64,000 nt of DNA from Mycobacterium paraseoulense (GCF_010731655.1 NZ_AP022619.1:6014001-6078000); one strand, 5' to 3'. Positions 11,564 to 20,692 are shown, numbered from the stretch's first letter. A program made the numbers and translations. The notes: generated from the letters alone by a model not told the origin.

Positions 11564-13132
11564 TCAGGCGGGACAGTACGTGTCGGTGCCGGGGAGTTTC
11601 CCGCTGTTGACGTAGCCGATCAGCGGGGCAACCGCGCAGTTCGAGTAGATGCTGGCGCCGTGGCCGATGCCCTGCCACATCACCCGCTTGCTGGCCGCGT
11701 TGGCGTTGATGACGGTGGCCGCCGTCGCGGCGACCCCCTCGGTGCCGACGATCGGGTCGTTCTGCACGCCCAGCAGCAGGACGTCGACCTTCAGCGATTT
11801 CGGCGGCGCCGGCGGCGAACCGGTCGGCCAGTGCACGCATTTGACCAAGCTGAGCGCTGCGACGGTGCCGAACTGGGGATAGAGCTTGCCCCAGGCCACC
11901 ACCAGTTCGCGCACCCGGTCCGGGGTGGGGCGGTTGACGGCGTCGCTGCAGGTGTTGACGAATTGGCCGTCGGAGTCCTCGGCGGCGTCGGCGTGGTTGA
12001 TCAGGCTGGTCAGCGCATTGGTGTCCCCGGAGCGGGCGGCCGCCAGGGCGTTGGCCAGGCTGGTGGTGGCGTTGACGCGCCCGCCGGAGGGGAAGCCCAG
12101 CGCGACGGTGATGGCGCCGGCCAGCTGGGCCAGCGAGGCACCGGCGGGCCCCTTGCCGGCGCGGGCGTCGGCCAGCAGCCCGCTGACGGCACCCTTCGGG
12201 TCGGGACCCAGCGCGCAGTTCACCGCGAGGCATTGCGCGGCGAACGCGTCGAGCGCGGCCTGCTGGCCCTTGACCTGTTGTTCGGCGGCGGCTTCGGCGT
12301 TCACCCCCAACGCAATTGGCGAGTCGAGGATCAGCCGGGCGACCTTGTCGGGGCGCGCGGCGGCGTAGGCCAGCGCCACCTGCGCGCCGTTGCCGATTCC
12401 GACCAGCGCGACCGCGGGCACGTCCCACAGCGTCCGTAAGCGCTCGATGTCCGAGGCGGCGTGGGCGTCGTCGTAGGCGGATGCGCCGGGCGCGATGGCG
12501 TCGGTGCAGTTGGTGGTGGCGGTGTTCGCGACGTCGGACAGGTTGGCGACGGGGTCGTCGCCGGTTTGGAACTGCGCCTGGTCGCGCATGATCTGGCGGT
12601 CGGAGGTGTCCCGGCAGTCGATCGGGCTGGACATGCCCATGCCACGGCGGTCGACGGCGACGATCGGTCGGGTCTGCAGCACGTCGGCGCCGCCCCGCGA
12701 CAGCCAGACCGGCAGCTGCGCCGAGGACGGCAGGTCGGTCCCGGTGGTGAAGACCAGCGGGCCCGCGTCGCGCGGGGTCTGGTTCGAGCGGGCGCGGACG
12801 ACGCCGACGCTGACGGTGCCGGTCCCACCGCCGTTCGGGTCCAGGTCCGCGTCGTAGTTCGCGCACTCCAGCTGGACGCCCGCGGCGGGCGGGATCGCCG
12901 CGTCGCCGAACACCTTGGACGTGCAGTCGTGCCACGGCAGGTCGTTCTTGGGGGCCGCGATCGGTGGCGGGCCGGCGGGCGGCGGCTTGGGCGTCGTCGC
13001 CCCTTGGGGCCGCGCACCGGAATTGGTGGCGAAGCGCGGGTCGGCGGCCAGGCCCGGGACGCAGCCGGCAACCACGGTGGTCACCGCAACCAAGACCGTG
13101 GCGAGCGTGATCTGCCGACTCATGTCGACCAC
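11564..13132 (-). CDS. Exported alpha/beta-hydrolase-like lipoprotein (TAP-type), nucleophile replaced
   Basis: This 522-residue protein starts with a lipoprotein signal peptide ending in VVAGC (Cys24 with the GTG start at 13132; ATG 13123 is an alternative). It resembles tripeptidyl-aminopeptidase-like alpha/beta hydrolases in the position of Rv2672. The nucleophile elbow, normally GxSxG, reads GIGNG at residues 245-249, so the Ser is a Gly. A downstream Asp (GVQNDPIVG) and His (GIGHGAS) remain. The protein is Cys-rich, consistent with extracytoplasmic disulfides, and ends in TYCPA. It may be an inactive or repurposed hydrolase. It is transcribed separately from the upstream ribD-like gene (5-nt gap), possibly in the same unit. 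Confidence 0.8.
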   Translation of the reverse strand: MVDMSRQITLATVLVAVTTVVAGCVPGLAADPRFATNSGARPQGATTPKPPPAGPPPIAAPKNDLPWHDCTSKVFGDAAIPPAAGVQLECANYDADLDPNGGGTGTVSVGVVRARSNQTPRDAGPLVFTTGTDLPSSAQLPVWLSRGGADVLQTRPIVAVDRRGMGMSSPIDCRDTSDRQIMRDQAQFQTGDDPVANLSDVANTATTNCTDAIAPGASAYDDAHAASDIERLRTLWDVPAVALVGIGNGAQVALAYAAARPDKVARLILDSPIALGVNAEAAAEQQVKGQQAALDAFAAQCLAVNCALGPDPKGAVSGLLADARAGKGPAGASLAQLAGAITVALGFPSGGRVNATTSLANALAAARSGDTNALTSLINHADAAEDSDGQFVNTCSDAVNRPTPDRVRELVVAWGKLYPQFGTVAALSLVKCVHWPTGSPPAPPKSLKVDVLLLGVQNDPIVGTEGVAATAATVINANAASKRVMWQGIGHGASIYSNCAVAPLIGYVNSGKLPGTDTYCPA

Positions 13133-13137
13133 AGTAG

Positions 13138-13899
13138 CTAGGCCTTGACGTAACGGGTGTAGAGGTAACCGGCGCCGTCGGTCAAAACGTGGGCACAGCG
13201 CATCCGGGTGAGCAGCTGGCTGGGCCCCGTGGCGATGCGCCGGGCCAGGCCGCCGACGAGGTAGGGCGCGATGGTCAGGCAGAGCTCGTCGAGCATGTCG
13301 CGCCGGATCAACGAGTCGAGCAGCATCGGCCCGCCCTCGGTCAAGATGCGGTGCATTCCCCGCTCGCCGAGGGCTGCCAGCATGGCACCCTCGTCGACGG
13401 CGCCGGGGTCGCCGCCGGAGCAGTCGATGACCTCACACAGGTCGGTGAGTAGCCGGCTCGCCGGGGCCGCGGCCGCGGCACAGGTGAGCACCAGCGGCGG
13501 CACCTCGGTCCGGGTGAACACGGGCATGTCGCGGTCCAGGCGACCGGACTTGGTGACGATCGCCAGTTGCGGCACCTCGCTTTGCCCGCGGGCCTGCCGC
13601 CGCTGCCGCTGGGCGGCGCCCAGCTGGGCGCCGGAATAGCCCTCGACCCGCACGGTGCCCGCGCCGACCACGATGACGTCGGCGAGCTCGCGCAACAGGT
13701 TGAACACGAACCGGTCGCCGGGGCCGCCCATCGTTCCGCTGCTGCCGCCGGAGGTGGCACCGCCGTCCACGCTGGCGATGAAGTTGGCGCGCACCCAGGT
13801 CCCGTCGCGTTCGGGATAGTCGTAAAGTCCGGGGAGTTCACCGTCGGTGAGTTCGCGTACCGATCCGAGCAGCGACAGCGGCGTCTCGGGAAGGCCCAT
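13138..13899 (-). CDS. RibD C-terminal-like pyrimidine reductase (Rv2671-type)
   Basis: This 253-residue stand-alone reductase domain belongs to the RibD_C/dihydrofolate-reductase-like superfamily. The substrate loop ANFIASVDGGATSG (about residues 35-48) and the NADPH region ILTEGGPMLLDSL (about 190-202) are typical. The annotated reaction is reduction of the ribosylaminopyrimidine intermediate of riboflavin synthesis. The M. tuberculosis protein at this locus has also been linked to dihydrofolate reduction, so the physiological role is uncertain. It is divergent from the zapE-like gene with only about 34 nt between the starts. Confidence 0.82.
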   Translation of the reverse strand: MGLPETPLSLLGSVRELTDGELPGLYDYPERDGTWVRANFIASVDGGATSGGSSGTMGGPGDRFVFNLLRELADVIVVGAGTVRVEGYSGAQLGAAQRQRRQARGQSEVPQLAIVTKSGRLDRDMPVFTRTEVPPLVLTCAAAAAPASRLLTDLCEVIDCSGGDPGAVDEGAMLAALGERGMHRILTEGGPMLLDSLIRRDMLDELCLTIAPYLVGGLARRIATGPSQLLTRMRCAHVLTDGAGYLYTRYVKA

Positions 13900-13921
13900 G
13901 GGGTTGATTGCAGCACGCCGC

Positions 13922-13927
13922 TACAGT
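13922..13927 (+). promoter_or_regulatory. Probable leaderless -10 box of the zapE-like gene
   Basis: TACAGT lies 6 nt before ATG 13934, placing the predicted transcript start on the start codon. No ribosome-binding site is present. This supports the shorter start over the in-frame ATG at 13847, which would overlap the divergent ribD-like gene. Confidence 0.45.
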
Positions 13928-13933
13928 TCTGGC

Positions 13934-14972
<1,039 letters not shown>

Positions 14973-14995
<23 letters not shown>

Positions 14996-15482
14996 CGAAG
15001 TCGTTCTCGCGGCTGGCGCCCACCCGAAAGGTTCTGGTGCCGCTGACCGTGAAGCCGCTCCGGGCGTAGAAGCGTTGCGCGCGTCGGTTGGCCTGGTTGA
15101 CACCCAGCCACACGCGGCCCGCGCCCCATTCGCCGGCGGTGGCCAGCGCGAGGTCCATCAGCGCGGTCGCGACCCCGGTGCCGTGGTGCTCGGGCGCAAC
15201 GTAGATCTTGGACAGTTCGACGTCGTCGTCGCCGCGAATCAGCATGGCGTAACCGATGATTCGTTCGTCGTGCGTCGCGGTGAGGACGGCGCGTCGCGGG
15301 TCGGCGAGGTACTCGGTGAAGCGGTCGGCCGACAGGTTGGCGCCGACGAATGACGCGATGTTCTCGGGCGCCACCGAGGCCGGGCAGGCCAAGGGGAAGG
15401 TGCGCGCGGCGATGTCGGCAAGCTCTCGGACGTCAACGGAGTCCGTCGTGACGACGCGTACGGTGCGGGTCAGAGGTTCCAC
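14973..15482 (-). CDS. GNAT-family N-acetyltransferase
   Basis: This 169-residue protein shows the acetyl-CoA-binding signature VAPEHHGTGVATALM (around residues 101-115) with the R/Q-x-x-G-x-G/A-like core HHGTGVA, after a beta-strand ELSKIYV. The C-terminal RFYARSGFTVSGTRTF matches the motif B end of the fold. The acceptor substrate is unknown. It starts at GTG 15482 and overlaps the end of the upstream exported-protein gene by 13 nt, so the two are probably co-transcribed. It overlaps the zapE-like gene convergently. Confidence 0.85.
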
Positions 15483-16003
15483 TGCGCGAGGTGGTAGCCC
15501 GTCTTCCTATCCAGCAGCACCACGGTGGAGACGGGATCGCGGTAGGCATCCCAATACACTTCGCCGCGCACGACCGCACCGTTGGGCGCGTTGGTGAGCA
15601 CGTTGTCCAGCGCGTCGGGTGCGTCGGTGGCGCGCGGCTTGTAGGCGTCGGCGAACGGGGTCACGCCGTCGAAGCTGAAGGTGGTCGCCATGACGAACGG
15701 GTTGGGCACCCGGACCGCGTGGACGATCACGTCGGCGCGCTCAACCGTGCTGCCGGGGAAGCCCTTATAGGTGCCTTCGCGGGTGTAGCCGAAGCCGGGG
15801 GGCGGATCGCAGGGAGACACGCCGGCGACGGTCACGTCGGCGACGTAGGTGCCGGTGTCCACCCGCAGGGTGTCACCGATGTGGCCGATGGGGGCGTCAC
15901 CGGCCCAGGCGCGCGGAACGGGAAGCACGGCGACGGCGGGGAGGCTCGCCGCGGCGACGAGAAAGGCGGACACGACGATCAACCAGCGGTGCATCTTCGC
16001 CAC
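15470..16003 (-). CDS. Exported protein of unknown function (Rv2668-like)
   Basis: This 177-residue secreted protein has an N-terminal signal peptide (MHRWLIVVSAFLVAAASLP, cleavage likely after RAWAG). The mature part carries a GDTLRVDTG start and beta-strand-rich sequence resembling mycobacterial MPT63-like exported folds, but without enough similarity to name it. The start is decided by a perfect AGGAGG at 16011-16016, which is 7 nt from GTG 16003 (MAKMHRW) and 16 nt from ATG 15994. It is located between clpC2 and the GNAT gene on the same strand. No catalytic motif is visible. Confidence 0.72.
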   Translation of the reverse strand: MAKMHRWLIVVSAFLVAAASLPAVAVLPVPRAWAGDAPIGHIGDTLRVDTGTYVADVTVAGVSPCDPPPGFGYTREGTYKGFPGSTVERADVIVHAVRVPNPFVMATTFSFDGVTPFADAYKPRATDAPDALDNVLTNAPNGAVVRGEVYWDAYRDPVSTVVLLDRKTGYHLAQWNL

Positions 16004-16010
16004 GTCTTCG

Positions 16011-16016
16011 CCTCCT
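16011..16016 (-). promoter_or_regulatory. Strong Shine-Dalgarno AGGAGG
   Basis: A perfect anti-16S complement lies 7 nt upstream of GTG 16003. It favours the GTG over the ATG nine bases downstream as the start of the exported protein. Confidence 0.6.
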
Positions 16017-16089
16017 AGGCGCCCGGGGAAGGGGACCATCGAATGATCGCACACCCGGCCATGCGGCCGGGAGGGGTCGACGGCACCGG

Positions 16090-16836
16090 TCAGCCGCCCG
16101 CGCGGACGCCCGCGCCACCCCCGAGCGATTCCAGCGCCTTGATCAAATCGGCCTCGACCCGGCCCTTGTCCACGCCGAAACGGTGCAGCGGTCCCTGCTC
16201 GGGCGAGGAGTCCTGAAGCTCGAGCAGCGCCAGCAGCATGTGTTCGGTCCCGATGTAGTTGTGGCCCAGCCGAAGTGCTTCCCGGAAGGTCAGCTCGAGG
16301 GCCTTGCGTGCCGGGCCGCTGAACGGGATCAGGTCGGGGGTCTCGGCGCCGGCGGGGGGCAGGTTGACGGCGGCGCGCAGGGCCTCGGTGTCGACGTTTT
16401 GCAGGCGCAGCAGCACCGTGGCCAGGGCGGCCGGATCGCTGAGCACGCCGAGCAGCAGGTGATCGGGGATGATCTCGTCGTTGGCCGCCTCGTGCGCGGC
16501 GTTCTGGGCCGCCACCACCGCGCCCCGCGCTCGCGGGGTGAAGCGGCCGAAACCCTGCTCGGGATCCAGCGTGGCCGCCTCGGCGCGCGGCACGAACCGC
16601 TTCTGGGCCGCCTGTTTGGTGACGCCCATGCTCTTGCCGATGTCGGTCCACGACGCCCCGGAGCGGCGGGCCTGGTCCACGAAGTGCCCGATCAGGTGGT
16701 CCGCCACCTCGTCCAGGTGCTCGGCGGCCAGCACGGCGTCGGCCAGTTGGTCCAGCGCGTCGGTGTGCACCGACTTGATCGCGTTGATCAGCTCGTCGAG
16801 GCGGACGAGGTAGGCGATGCGGGCCGGTTCGGACAT
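16090..16836 (-). CDS. clpC2: ClpC2, Clp N-terminal-domain protein with helix-turn-helix
   Basis: This 248-residue protein lacks any ATPase domain. Residues about 62-81 (WTDIGKSMGVTKQAAQKRF) form a helix-turn-helix. Residues about 97-240 form the double Clp repeat fold (FTPRARGAVVAAQNAAHE, then NYIGTEHMLLALLE) that in ClpC1 binds adaptors and cyclic-peptide antibiotics. In mycobacteria ClpC2 is known to bind cyclomarin-like compounds and is thought to protect ClpC1; autoregulation has been reported as far as I recall. The ATG at 16836 is preferred because the promoter and first palindrome lie immediately upstream, within any longer reading frame. No RBS is present, so the mRNA is probably leaderless. 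Confidence 0.88.
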   Translation of the reverse strand: MSEPARIAYLVRLDELINAIKSVHTDALDQLADAVLAAEHLDEVADHLIGHFVDQARRSGASWTDIGKSMGVTKQAAQKRFVPRAEAATLDPEQGFGRFTPRARGAVVAAQNAAHEAANDEIIPDHLLLGVLSDPAALATVLLRLQNVDTEALRAAVNLPPAGAETPDLIPFSGPARKALELTFREALRLGHNYIGTEHMLLALLELQDSSPEQGPLHRFGVDKGRVEADLIKALESLGGGAGVRAGG

Positions 16837-16837
16837 G

Positions 16838-16858
16838 GCGTCAACGGTAGGTTGACGC
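16838..16858. promoter_or_regulatory. Palindromic operator 1 over the clpC2 -10 box
   Basis: Perfect 8-bp arms GCGTCAAC and GTTGACGC flank a 5-nt spacer. The core GTCAAC-N5-GTTGAC is the same as in operator 2, whose centre is 28 bp away. Operator 1 covers the -10 box and abuts the start codon. Confidence 0.65.
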
Positions 16859-16872
16859 AAGGCTGGTGTCAA
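16844..16872 (-). promoter_or_regulatory. clpC2 promoter (TTGACA-17-TACCGT)
   Basis: On the minus strand TTGACA (16872-16867) is separated by exactly 17 nt from TACCGT (16849-16844). That box ends 7 nt before the clpC2 ATG. This is a near-consensus SigA-type promoter giving a leaderless transcript. Both boxes are embedded in palindromes. Confidence 0.65.
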
Positions 16873-16884
16873 CCGTGGGTTGAC
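16868..16884. promoter_or_regulatory. Palindromic operator 2 over the clpC2 -35 box
   Basis: GTCAACC and GGTTGAC are separated by 3 nt (core GTCAAC-N5-GTTGAC, as in operator 1). It overlaps the -35 hexamer of clpC2. It also lies 60-80 bp upstream of the divergent DUF732 gene at 16947, which could share the control. Confidence 0.65.
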
Positions 16885-16926
16885 GGACGTTAAGAATTGT
16901 TTCGCCGGCTGCGGACCTGCGACGGG

Positions 16927-16937
16927 TCTGGAACGAT
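16927..16937 (+). repeat. Start-proximal element TCTGGAACGAT, copy 1
   Basis: This 11-bp sequence lies exactly 9 nt before the start codon of the DUF732 gene at 16947. An identical copy sits at the same distance before the next DUF732 gene (17319-17329), and a diverged version (TCTGCGAGAAT, 19375-19385) precedes the third. It may be a promoter -10 region or a duplicated leader. Confidence 0.5.
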
Positions 16938-16946
16938 TTCGAATTT

Positions 16947-17279
16947 ATGAAGGTTGTTCTGACAATTGCCAGCGTCGTGGCCGCAATTGGCTTGGCCGTG
17001 CCCGCGCACGCCGATGACACCGACGACGCATTCCTCGGGTCGCTGAATTCGGCCGGTTTCACCTATAACGATCCGGGCCAAGTCATCCAGGCCGCCCACT
17101 ACGTGTGCTCGGCGGCCAGCGGTGGCACGGCGATGCCGGACATCGTGACCGCGATGACCTCCAAGGCGGCCGCGCTGACCCAGGAGAAGGCGGAGAAGTT
17201 CACCGCGATCGCGGCCAACGCGTACTGCCCGGACGCGATCTCGTCGTCCACCCCGACCACCACGACCGCCAGCTCCTGA
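16947..17279 (+). CDS. DUF732 exported protein A
   Basis: This 110-residue secreted mycobacterial protein has a signal peptide (residues 1-22, cleaved after AHA). The DUF732 pattern follows: DDAFLGSLNSAGFTY, a helix ending in VCSA, and a final YCP near residue 93. The two conserved cysteines probably form a disulfide in a small helical fold. The C-terminal tail is Ser/Thr-rich. Function is unknown for the family; members are small exported helical proteins. It has no clear RBS and may be leaderless. It is the first of six DUF732-type genes within 8.4 kb and is divergent from clpC2 across the operator region. Confidence 0.85.
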   Translation: MKVVLTIASVVAAIGLAVPAHADDTDDAFLGSLNSAGFTYNDPGQVIQAAHYVCSAASGGTAMPDIVTAMTSKAAALTQEKAEKFTAIAANAYCPDAISSSTPTTTTASS

Positions 17280-17318
17280 TCGGCCGATTCGCTCCACGAG
17301 ATGCGGATGGACGGCAGC

Positions 17319-17329
17319 TCTGGAACGAT
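17319..17329 (+). repeat. Start-proximal element TCTGGAACGAT, copy 2
   Basis: Identical in sequence and in distance to the start codon (9 nt) to the element at 16927-16937. This suggests the two DUF732 genes arose by tandem duplication that included the expression signal. Confidence 0.5.
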
Positions 17330-17338
17330 CGGTGAGCC

Positions 17339-17656
17339 GTGAGGCTTTTTCTGATCCTGCTCGGCGTTGCCGCCGTAGTCGGTCTGGCCGGTCCCGCTCG
17401 CGCCGATGGCAGCGACGACGCCTTCCTCGCCACGGTTCACGCGGCCGGCCTGACCTATTCGGACCCGGATCAGGCGATTACGTCGGGCCGGTCGGTGTGC
17501 AAGTTGGTGAGCGAGGGCTCGCAGCTGTCGGACGTCGTCCGGATGATTCAGATGCTCGATCGCGGGCTTCAGGGGGACGACGCCACGCGCTTCGCGGCGA
17601 TCGCCGCCAGTTCGTATTGTCCCCAAGCCCTTTCGACCTCCGACGCCGCCTCCTAG
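17339..17656 (+). CDS. DUF732 exported protein B
   Basis: This 105-residue paralogue of the preceding gene starts at GTG 17339. The signal peptide runs MRLFLILLGVAAVVGLAGP to ARA. The mature part shows DDAFLATVHAAGLTYSDPDQ, a Cys in SVCKLV and the terminal SYCPQ. It is 59 nt downstream of copy A in the same orientation and shares the 11-bp start-proximal element, so a recent tandem duplication is likely. Function is unknown; exported to the envelope or medium. Confidence 0.83.
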   Translation: MRLFLILLGVAAVVGLAGPARADGSDDAFLATVHAAGLTYSDPDQAITSGRSVCKLVSEGSQLSDVVRMIQMLDRGLQGDDATRFAAIAASSYCPQALSTSDAAS

Positions 17657-17798
17657 CGGTCGGTGGCGGTCGGGGCCGTTTTGACATGTGATCGGCTTTT
17701 TACACATCCGCCTTCTAACGGCGGGTGAACGAAACGTGTAATCAACAATTCGCCCATACCATTTCGGCGACGGACAGCGGCCGCAGTCGAAAGGAAGC

Positions 17799-19313
17799 AT
17801 GGGTTTGGACTTCCTTCAGCAGCAGTTGGTCGAACCCCTTAGCAACATCCTGAATACCCACGTCCTGATCTATTTGCTGATCGGTGGCGGTGTCTATTTC
17901 ACGGTGCGCACCCGTTTCATCCAGATCCGCTACTTCGGTCGCATGGTCCGCCAGCTCCGCCGAGCGCACCATTACGACGGCGGGATCTCCTCCTTCCAGG
18001 CGTTCTGCGTGGGCCTCGCGTCGCGCGTGGGTACCGGAAACATCGCCGGCGTCGCGATCGCGCTGACCGTGGGCGGGCCCGGTGCCGTCTTCTGGATGTG
18101 GGTGGTCGCGGCGGTCGGCATGGCCACCGCGGTGATCGAGGCCACCCTGGCCCAGATCTTCAAGGTCCGCTCTGATGACGGCGCCTTCCGCGGCGGCCCC
18201 GCGTTCTACATCCAACGCGGATTGCGGTCACGGGCGGGCGGCGTCGTCTTCGCCGTGCTGTTGGTGATCACGTTCTCCACCGCCTTCAACATGGTGGAGA
18301 CCAATGCGATCAGCGGGGTGTTGCAGTCGTCGCACGGCATCGGAGTGGGTTGGACGACAGTCGTTTTGGCGGGGCTGGCGGCGCCCGTGCTCTTCGGTGG
18401 GGTGCGGCGGGTTGCCCAATTCGCCGGGTCGGTCCTTCCGGCGGTGGCGCTGGTGTACACACTGCTCGCCCTGGGAATCGTGGCCGTCAACATCACCGAG
18501 CTGCCGACGGTGATCAGGGAGATCATCGGCGGGGCGTTCGGAATCCGCCAAATGGCAGGCGGTTTCGCGGGTGGTGCGCTCGCCGCGATGTTCACCGGCG
18601 TGAAGCGAGGCCTATTCGCCTGCGAGGCCGGGATGGGCAGCTCGCCCAACATCGCCGGCGCCGCGACGGTGAGACATCCGGTGGAACAGGGCCTTATCCA
18701 GTCGCTCGCCGTGTTCGTCGACACCATGGTGATCTGCACCGCGACGGCATTCATCGTGCTGCTGTCGGGTCCGGAAACCTACAACCCGGCCCGCCTGGGA
18801 TCGGTTGCCGGTGCGAGCCTCACGGAGTCCGCGGTCGCCGCCGACCTCGGGTCGTGGACCACGGTGTTGATGACCGCCGTGGTGTTCGTCTTCGCGTTCG
18901 CGTCGGTGCTGAGCAATTACGTGGTCGCCGAGGCCAATCTGTTCTACCTGGGTGGCCGGCGCCTGGCGGCCAATGTGCTGAAGGTGGTCACGCTGGTTTC
19001 CATCGTATTCGGGGCATTGGCGAAGCTGACGCTGGTGTGGGCGCTCGCGGACCTGACGATGGCGGTGATGGCGATCGTGAACCTGCTCACCATCTGCCTG
19101 CTGGGGAAGTGGGCGTTCGCGGCGCTCAAGGATTACCACCGGCAGTTCGCGCAGGGCGGACTGCCGGTTTTCATCGCCAGCGAGGCCGGCCTGCCCGGCG
19201 CGCTTGACGGCGACATCTGGGAACCAGCGGAGCAGCGGCAGGTCGGAGCGCTGCCCGCGTCGTTGACGATGCGCCGGCCGGCGCTGCGACCGTCCCGGGC
19301 GCCGGCGGCGTAG
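17799..19313 (+). CDS. AGCS-family sodium:amino-acid symporter
   Basis: This 504-residue membrane protein with about eleven hydrophobic segments belongs to the alanine/glycine:cation symporter family. The conserved RVGTGNIAGVAIALTVGGPG (around residues 72-91) and CEAGMGSSPNIAGA (around 276-289) carry the substrate- and sodium-binding loops of AGCS proteins. It should import alanine or glycine (or D-alanine) with Na+. RBS AAAGGAAG is just upstream of ATG 17799. The C-terminal 40 residues are a soluble Arg/Pro-rich tail. It is flanked on both sides by DUF732 genes. The exact substrate is inferred. Confidence 0.9.
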   Translation: MGLDFLQQQLVEPLSNILNTHVLIYLLIGGGVYFTVRTRFIQIRYFGRMVRQLRRAHHYDGGISSFQAFCVGLASRVGTGNIAGVAIALTVGGPGAVFWMWVVAAVGMATAVIEATLAQIFKVRSDDGAFRGGPAFYIQRGLRSRAGGVVFAVLLVITFSTAFNMVETNAISGVLQSSHGIGVGWTTVVLAGLAAPVLFGGVRRVAQFAGSVLPAVALVYTLLALGIVAVNITELPTVIREIIGGAFGIRQMAGGFAGGALAAMFTGVKRGLFACEAGMGSSPNIAGAATVRHPVEQGLIQSLAVFVDTMVICTATAFIVLLSGPETYNPARLGSVAGASLTESAVAADLGSWTTVLMTAVVFVFAFASVLSNYVVAEANLFYLGGRRLAANVLKVVTLVSIVFGALAKLTLVWALADLTMAVMAIVNLLTICLLGKWAFAALKDYHRQFAQGGLPVFIASEAGLPGALDGDIWEPAEQRQVGALPASLTMRRPALRPSRAPAA

Positions 19314-19395
19314 CCGGTTCGGGCGGTAAGAGTTCACCGGCCGTTTCCCCGGCGAGGTGCCATTCGCCAACGGGTCTGCGAGAATCGCTTGCGTT

Positions 19396-19740
19396 ATGCG
19401 ATTCCTACTGGTTTTGGCGAGCGCCGCCGCCGTGATTGGACTGGCCGCCCCCGCGTCTGCCGACGTCGACAACGATCAGGACTTCCTCAAAGACCTGCGA
19501 GACGCCGGCATCACCTACCAGGATGGTGGCAACGCGATCACCATCGGCAAGTCGGTGTGCGAGCTGCTCGACGACGGGCAGTCATCCGCGGAGATCGTGA
19601 CGCAACTGCGCAATCAGAACCCGGCGTTTCAGGGCGCCAGCGCGGCCAAGTTCACGTACCTGTCCGCGTCGCACTATTGCCCGAAGTACATAACCGGCGA
19701 GGACCGCGGCCCGAAGCCGGAAGGTGCGACCGGCAACTGA
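19396..19740 (+). CDS. DUF732 exported protein C
   Basis: This 114-residue secreted protein has a signal peptide (MRFLLVLASAAAVIGLAAPA, cleavage after ASA). The DUF732 pattern is DQDFLKDLRDAGITYQ, SVCELL, HYCPKY, ending in a short charged tail. The ATG 19396 start gives a clean signal peptide; an upstream in-frame start would add 13 non-hydrophobic residues. A diverged version of the 11-bp element of copies A and B lies 10 nt upstream. It is transcribed toward the convergent CDF gene (31-nt gap). Function is unknown. Confidence 0.83.
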   Translation: MRFLLVLASAAAVIGLAAPASADVDNDQDFLKDLRDAGITYQDGGNAITIGKSVCELLDDGQSSAEIVTQLRNQNPAFQGASAAKFTYLSASHYCPKYITGEDRGPKPEGATGN

Positions 19741-19771
19741 CCGCTCAGGCTGACGCCTGGGCCGCGTTCGC

Positions 19772-20692
19772 TCAGGCGGCTCGTGCCGTCCACGTGAAGT
19801 TGTGCATCTCGGGGATCCGCGGCGTCAGCGCGGCCGCGACCAGGCGACCGATTCGATCGGCGGCCGCCAGCGGAGTGTCGGGATCGAGGAAGCCTTCCAC
19901 CTCGACACGCAAAGTCCGGCCGGTCCATCGGGCCCGGGCGTGCGCGTGGGTGACGCCGGGCACGGTGGCGGCGACGGCCTCGGCGGTCGTGACGATTTCG
20001 GGGTCGACGCCGTCGAGTAGGCGGTGAGCGATGTCGGCGGTCACCTCCCAGCCGACGTGGCAGATGAATCCGGTGACGACGATCCCGGCGACCGCGTCGG
20101 CCCAGCCCCAGCCAAGCGCCACACCGATCAGCCCGAGCATCGCCCCGGCCGAGGACAAGGCGTCCAGCCAGGAATGCTTGGCGTCGGCCACCATGGTCGC
20201 GGAGCGAATCCGCTTGCCTACCACCAGTTTGTAGCGGGCCACCAGCTGGTTGCCCGCGATTCCCACGATCGCCGCGGCGATACCCCAACTCACGTATCCG
20301 GTGCCGCCGTGCCGGAGCAACTTGTTGACGCTTTCGAAGGCGGCGACCGCCGCACTGCCCCAGATGACCACTGCCACACCGATTCCGGCGAGGTCCTCGG
20401 CGCGTTCGTAGCCGTACGGATAGCGCTCGCTGGGGAGTTTGCGCGACGCCCGAAACCCGACGAACACCAGGACGCTGGTGGAGACGTCGGACAGGTTGTG
20501 CAAGGCGTCGCCGAGCAACGCCACCGAGCCGGACAGCAGGGCGATGCCCAATTCGACGAGCCCGGTCAGCGCCAGCCCGATGGCGCTGACGGCGACGGCC
20601 CGGTTGGCCTGTCGACGCTCGCCCGCATCGTCGGTGACGGTGTCGAGAGGAAAACTTGCCGCTGGGTCACGGACGCCGTTCACGATGTGCAT
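19772..20692 (-). CDS. Cation diffusion facilitator (CDF) family efflux transporter
   Basis: This 306-residue inner-membrane protein has six hydrophobic segments and the two HxxxD metal sites of CDF proteins, HNLSD (in GDALHNLSDVST) and HSWLD (in DAKHSWLDALSS). A cytoplasmic C-terminal domain of about 80 residues follows. It should export Zn2+, Mn2+, Fe2+ or Co2+ by proton antiport. The ATG at 20692 (MHIVNG) was chosen for normal length; ATG 20710 is six residues longer. Metal preference cannot be read from the sequence. No metal-responsive regulator is adjacent. Confidence 0.88.
   Translation of the reverse strand: MHIVNGVRDPAASFPLDTVTDDAGERRQANRAVAVSAIGLALTGLVELGIALLSGSVALLGDALHNLSDVSTSVLVFVGFRASRKLPSERYPYGYERAEDLAGIGVAVVIWGSAAVAAFESVNKLLRHGGTGYVSWGIAAAIVGIAGNQLVARYKLVVGKRIRSATMVADAKHSWLDALSSAGAMLGLIGVALGWGWADAVAGIVVTGFICHVGWEVTADIAHRLLDGVDPEIVTTAEAVAATVPGVTHAHARARWTGRTLRVEVEGFLDPDTPLAAADRIGRLVAAALTPRIPEMHNFTWTARAA

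Noticed and set aside
16837..16872. Longer ClpC2 start at 16872
   Set aside because: It would place the promoter boxes and first operator inside the coding sequence; the added 12 residues do not resemble known ClpC2.
17676..17701. GCCG...CGGC followed by TTTTT after DUF732 B as a Rho-independent terminator
   Set aside because: The stem is only 4 bp with a 14-nt loop; too weak to call.
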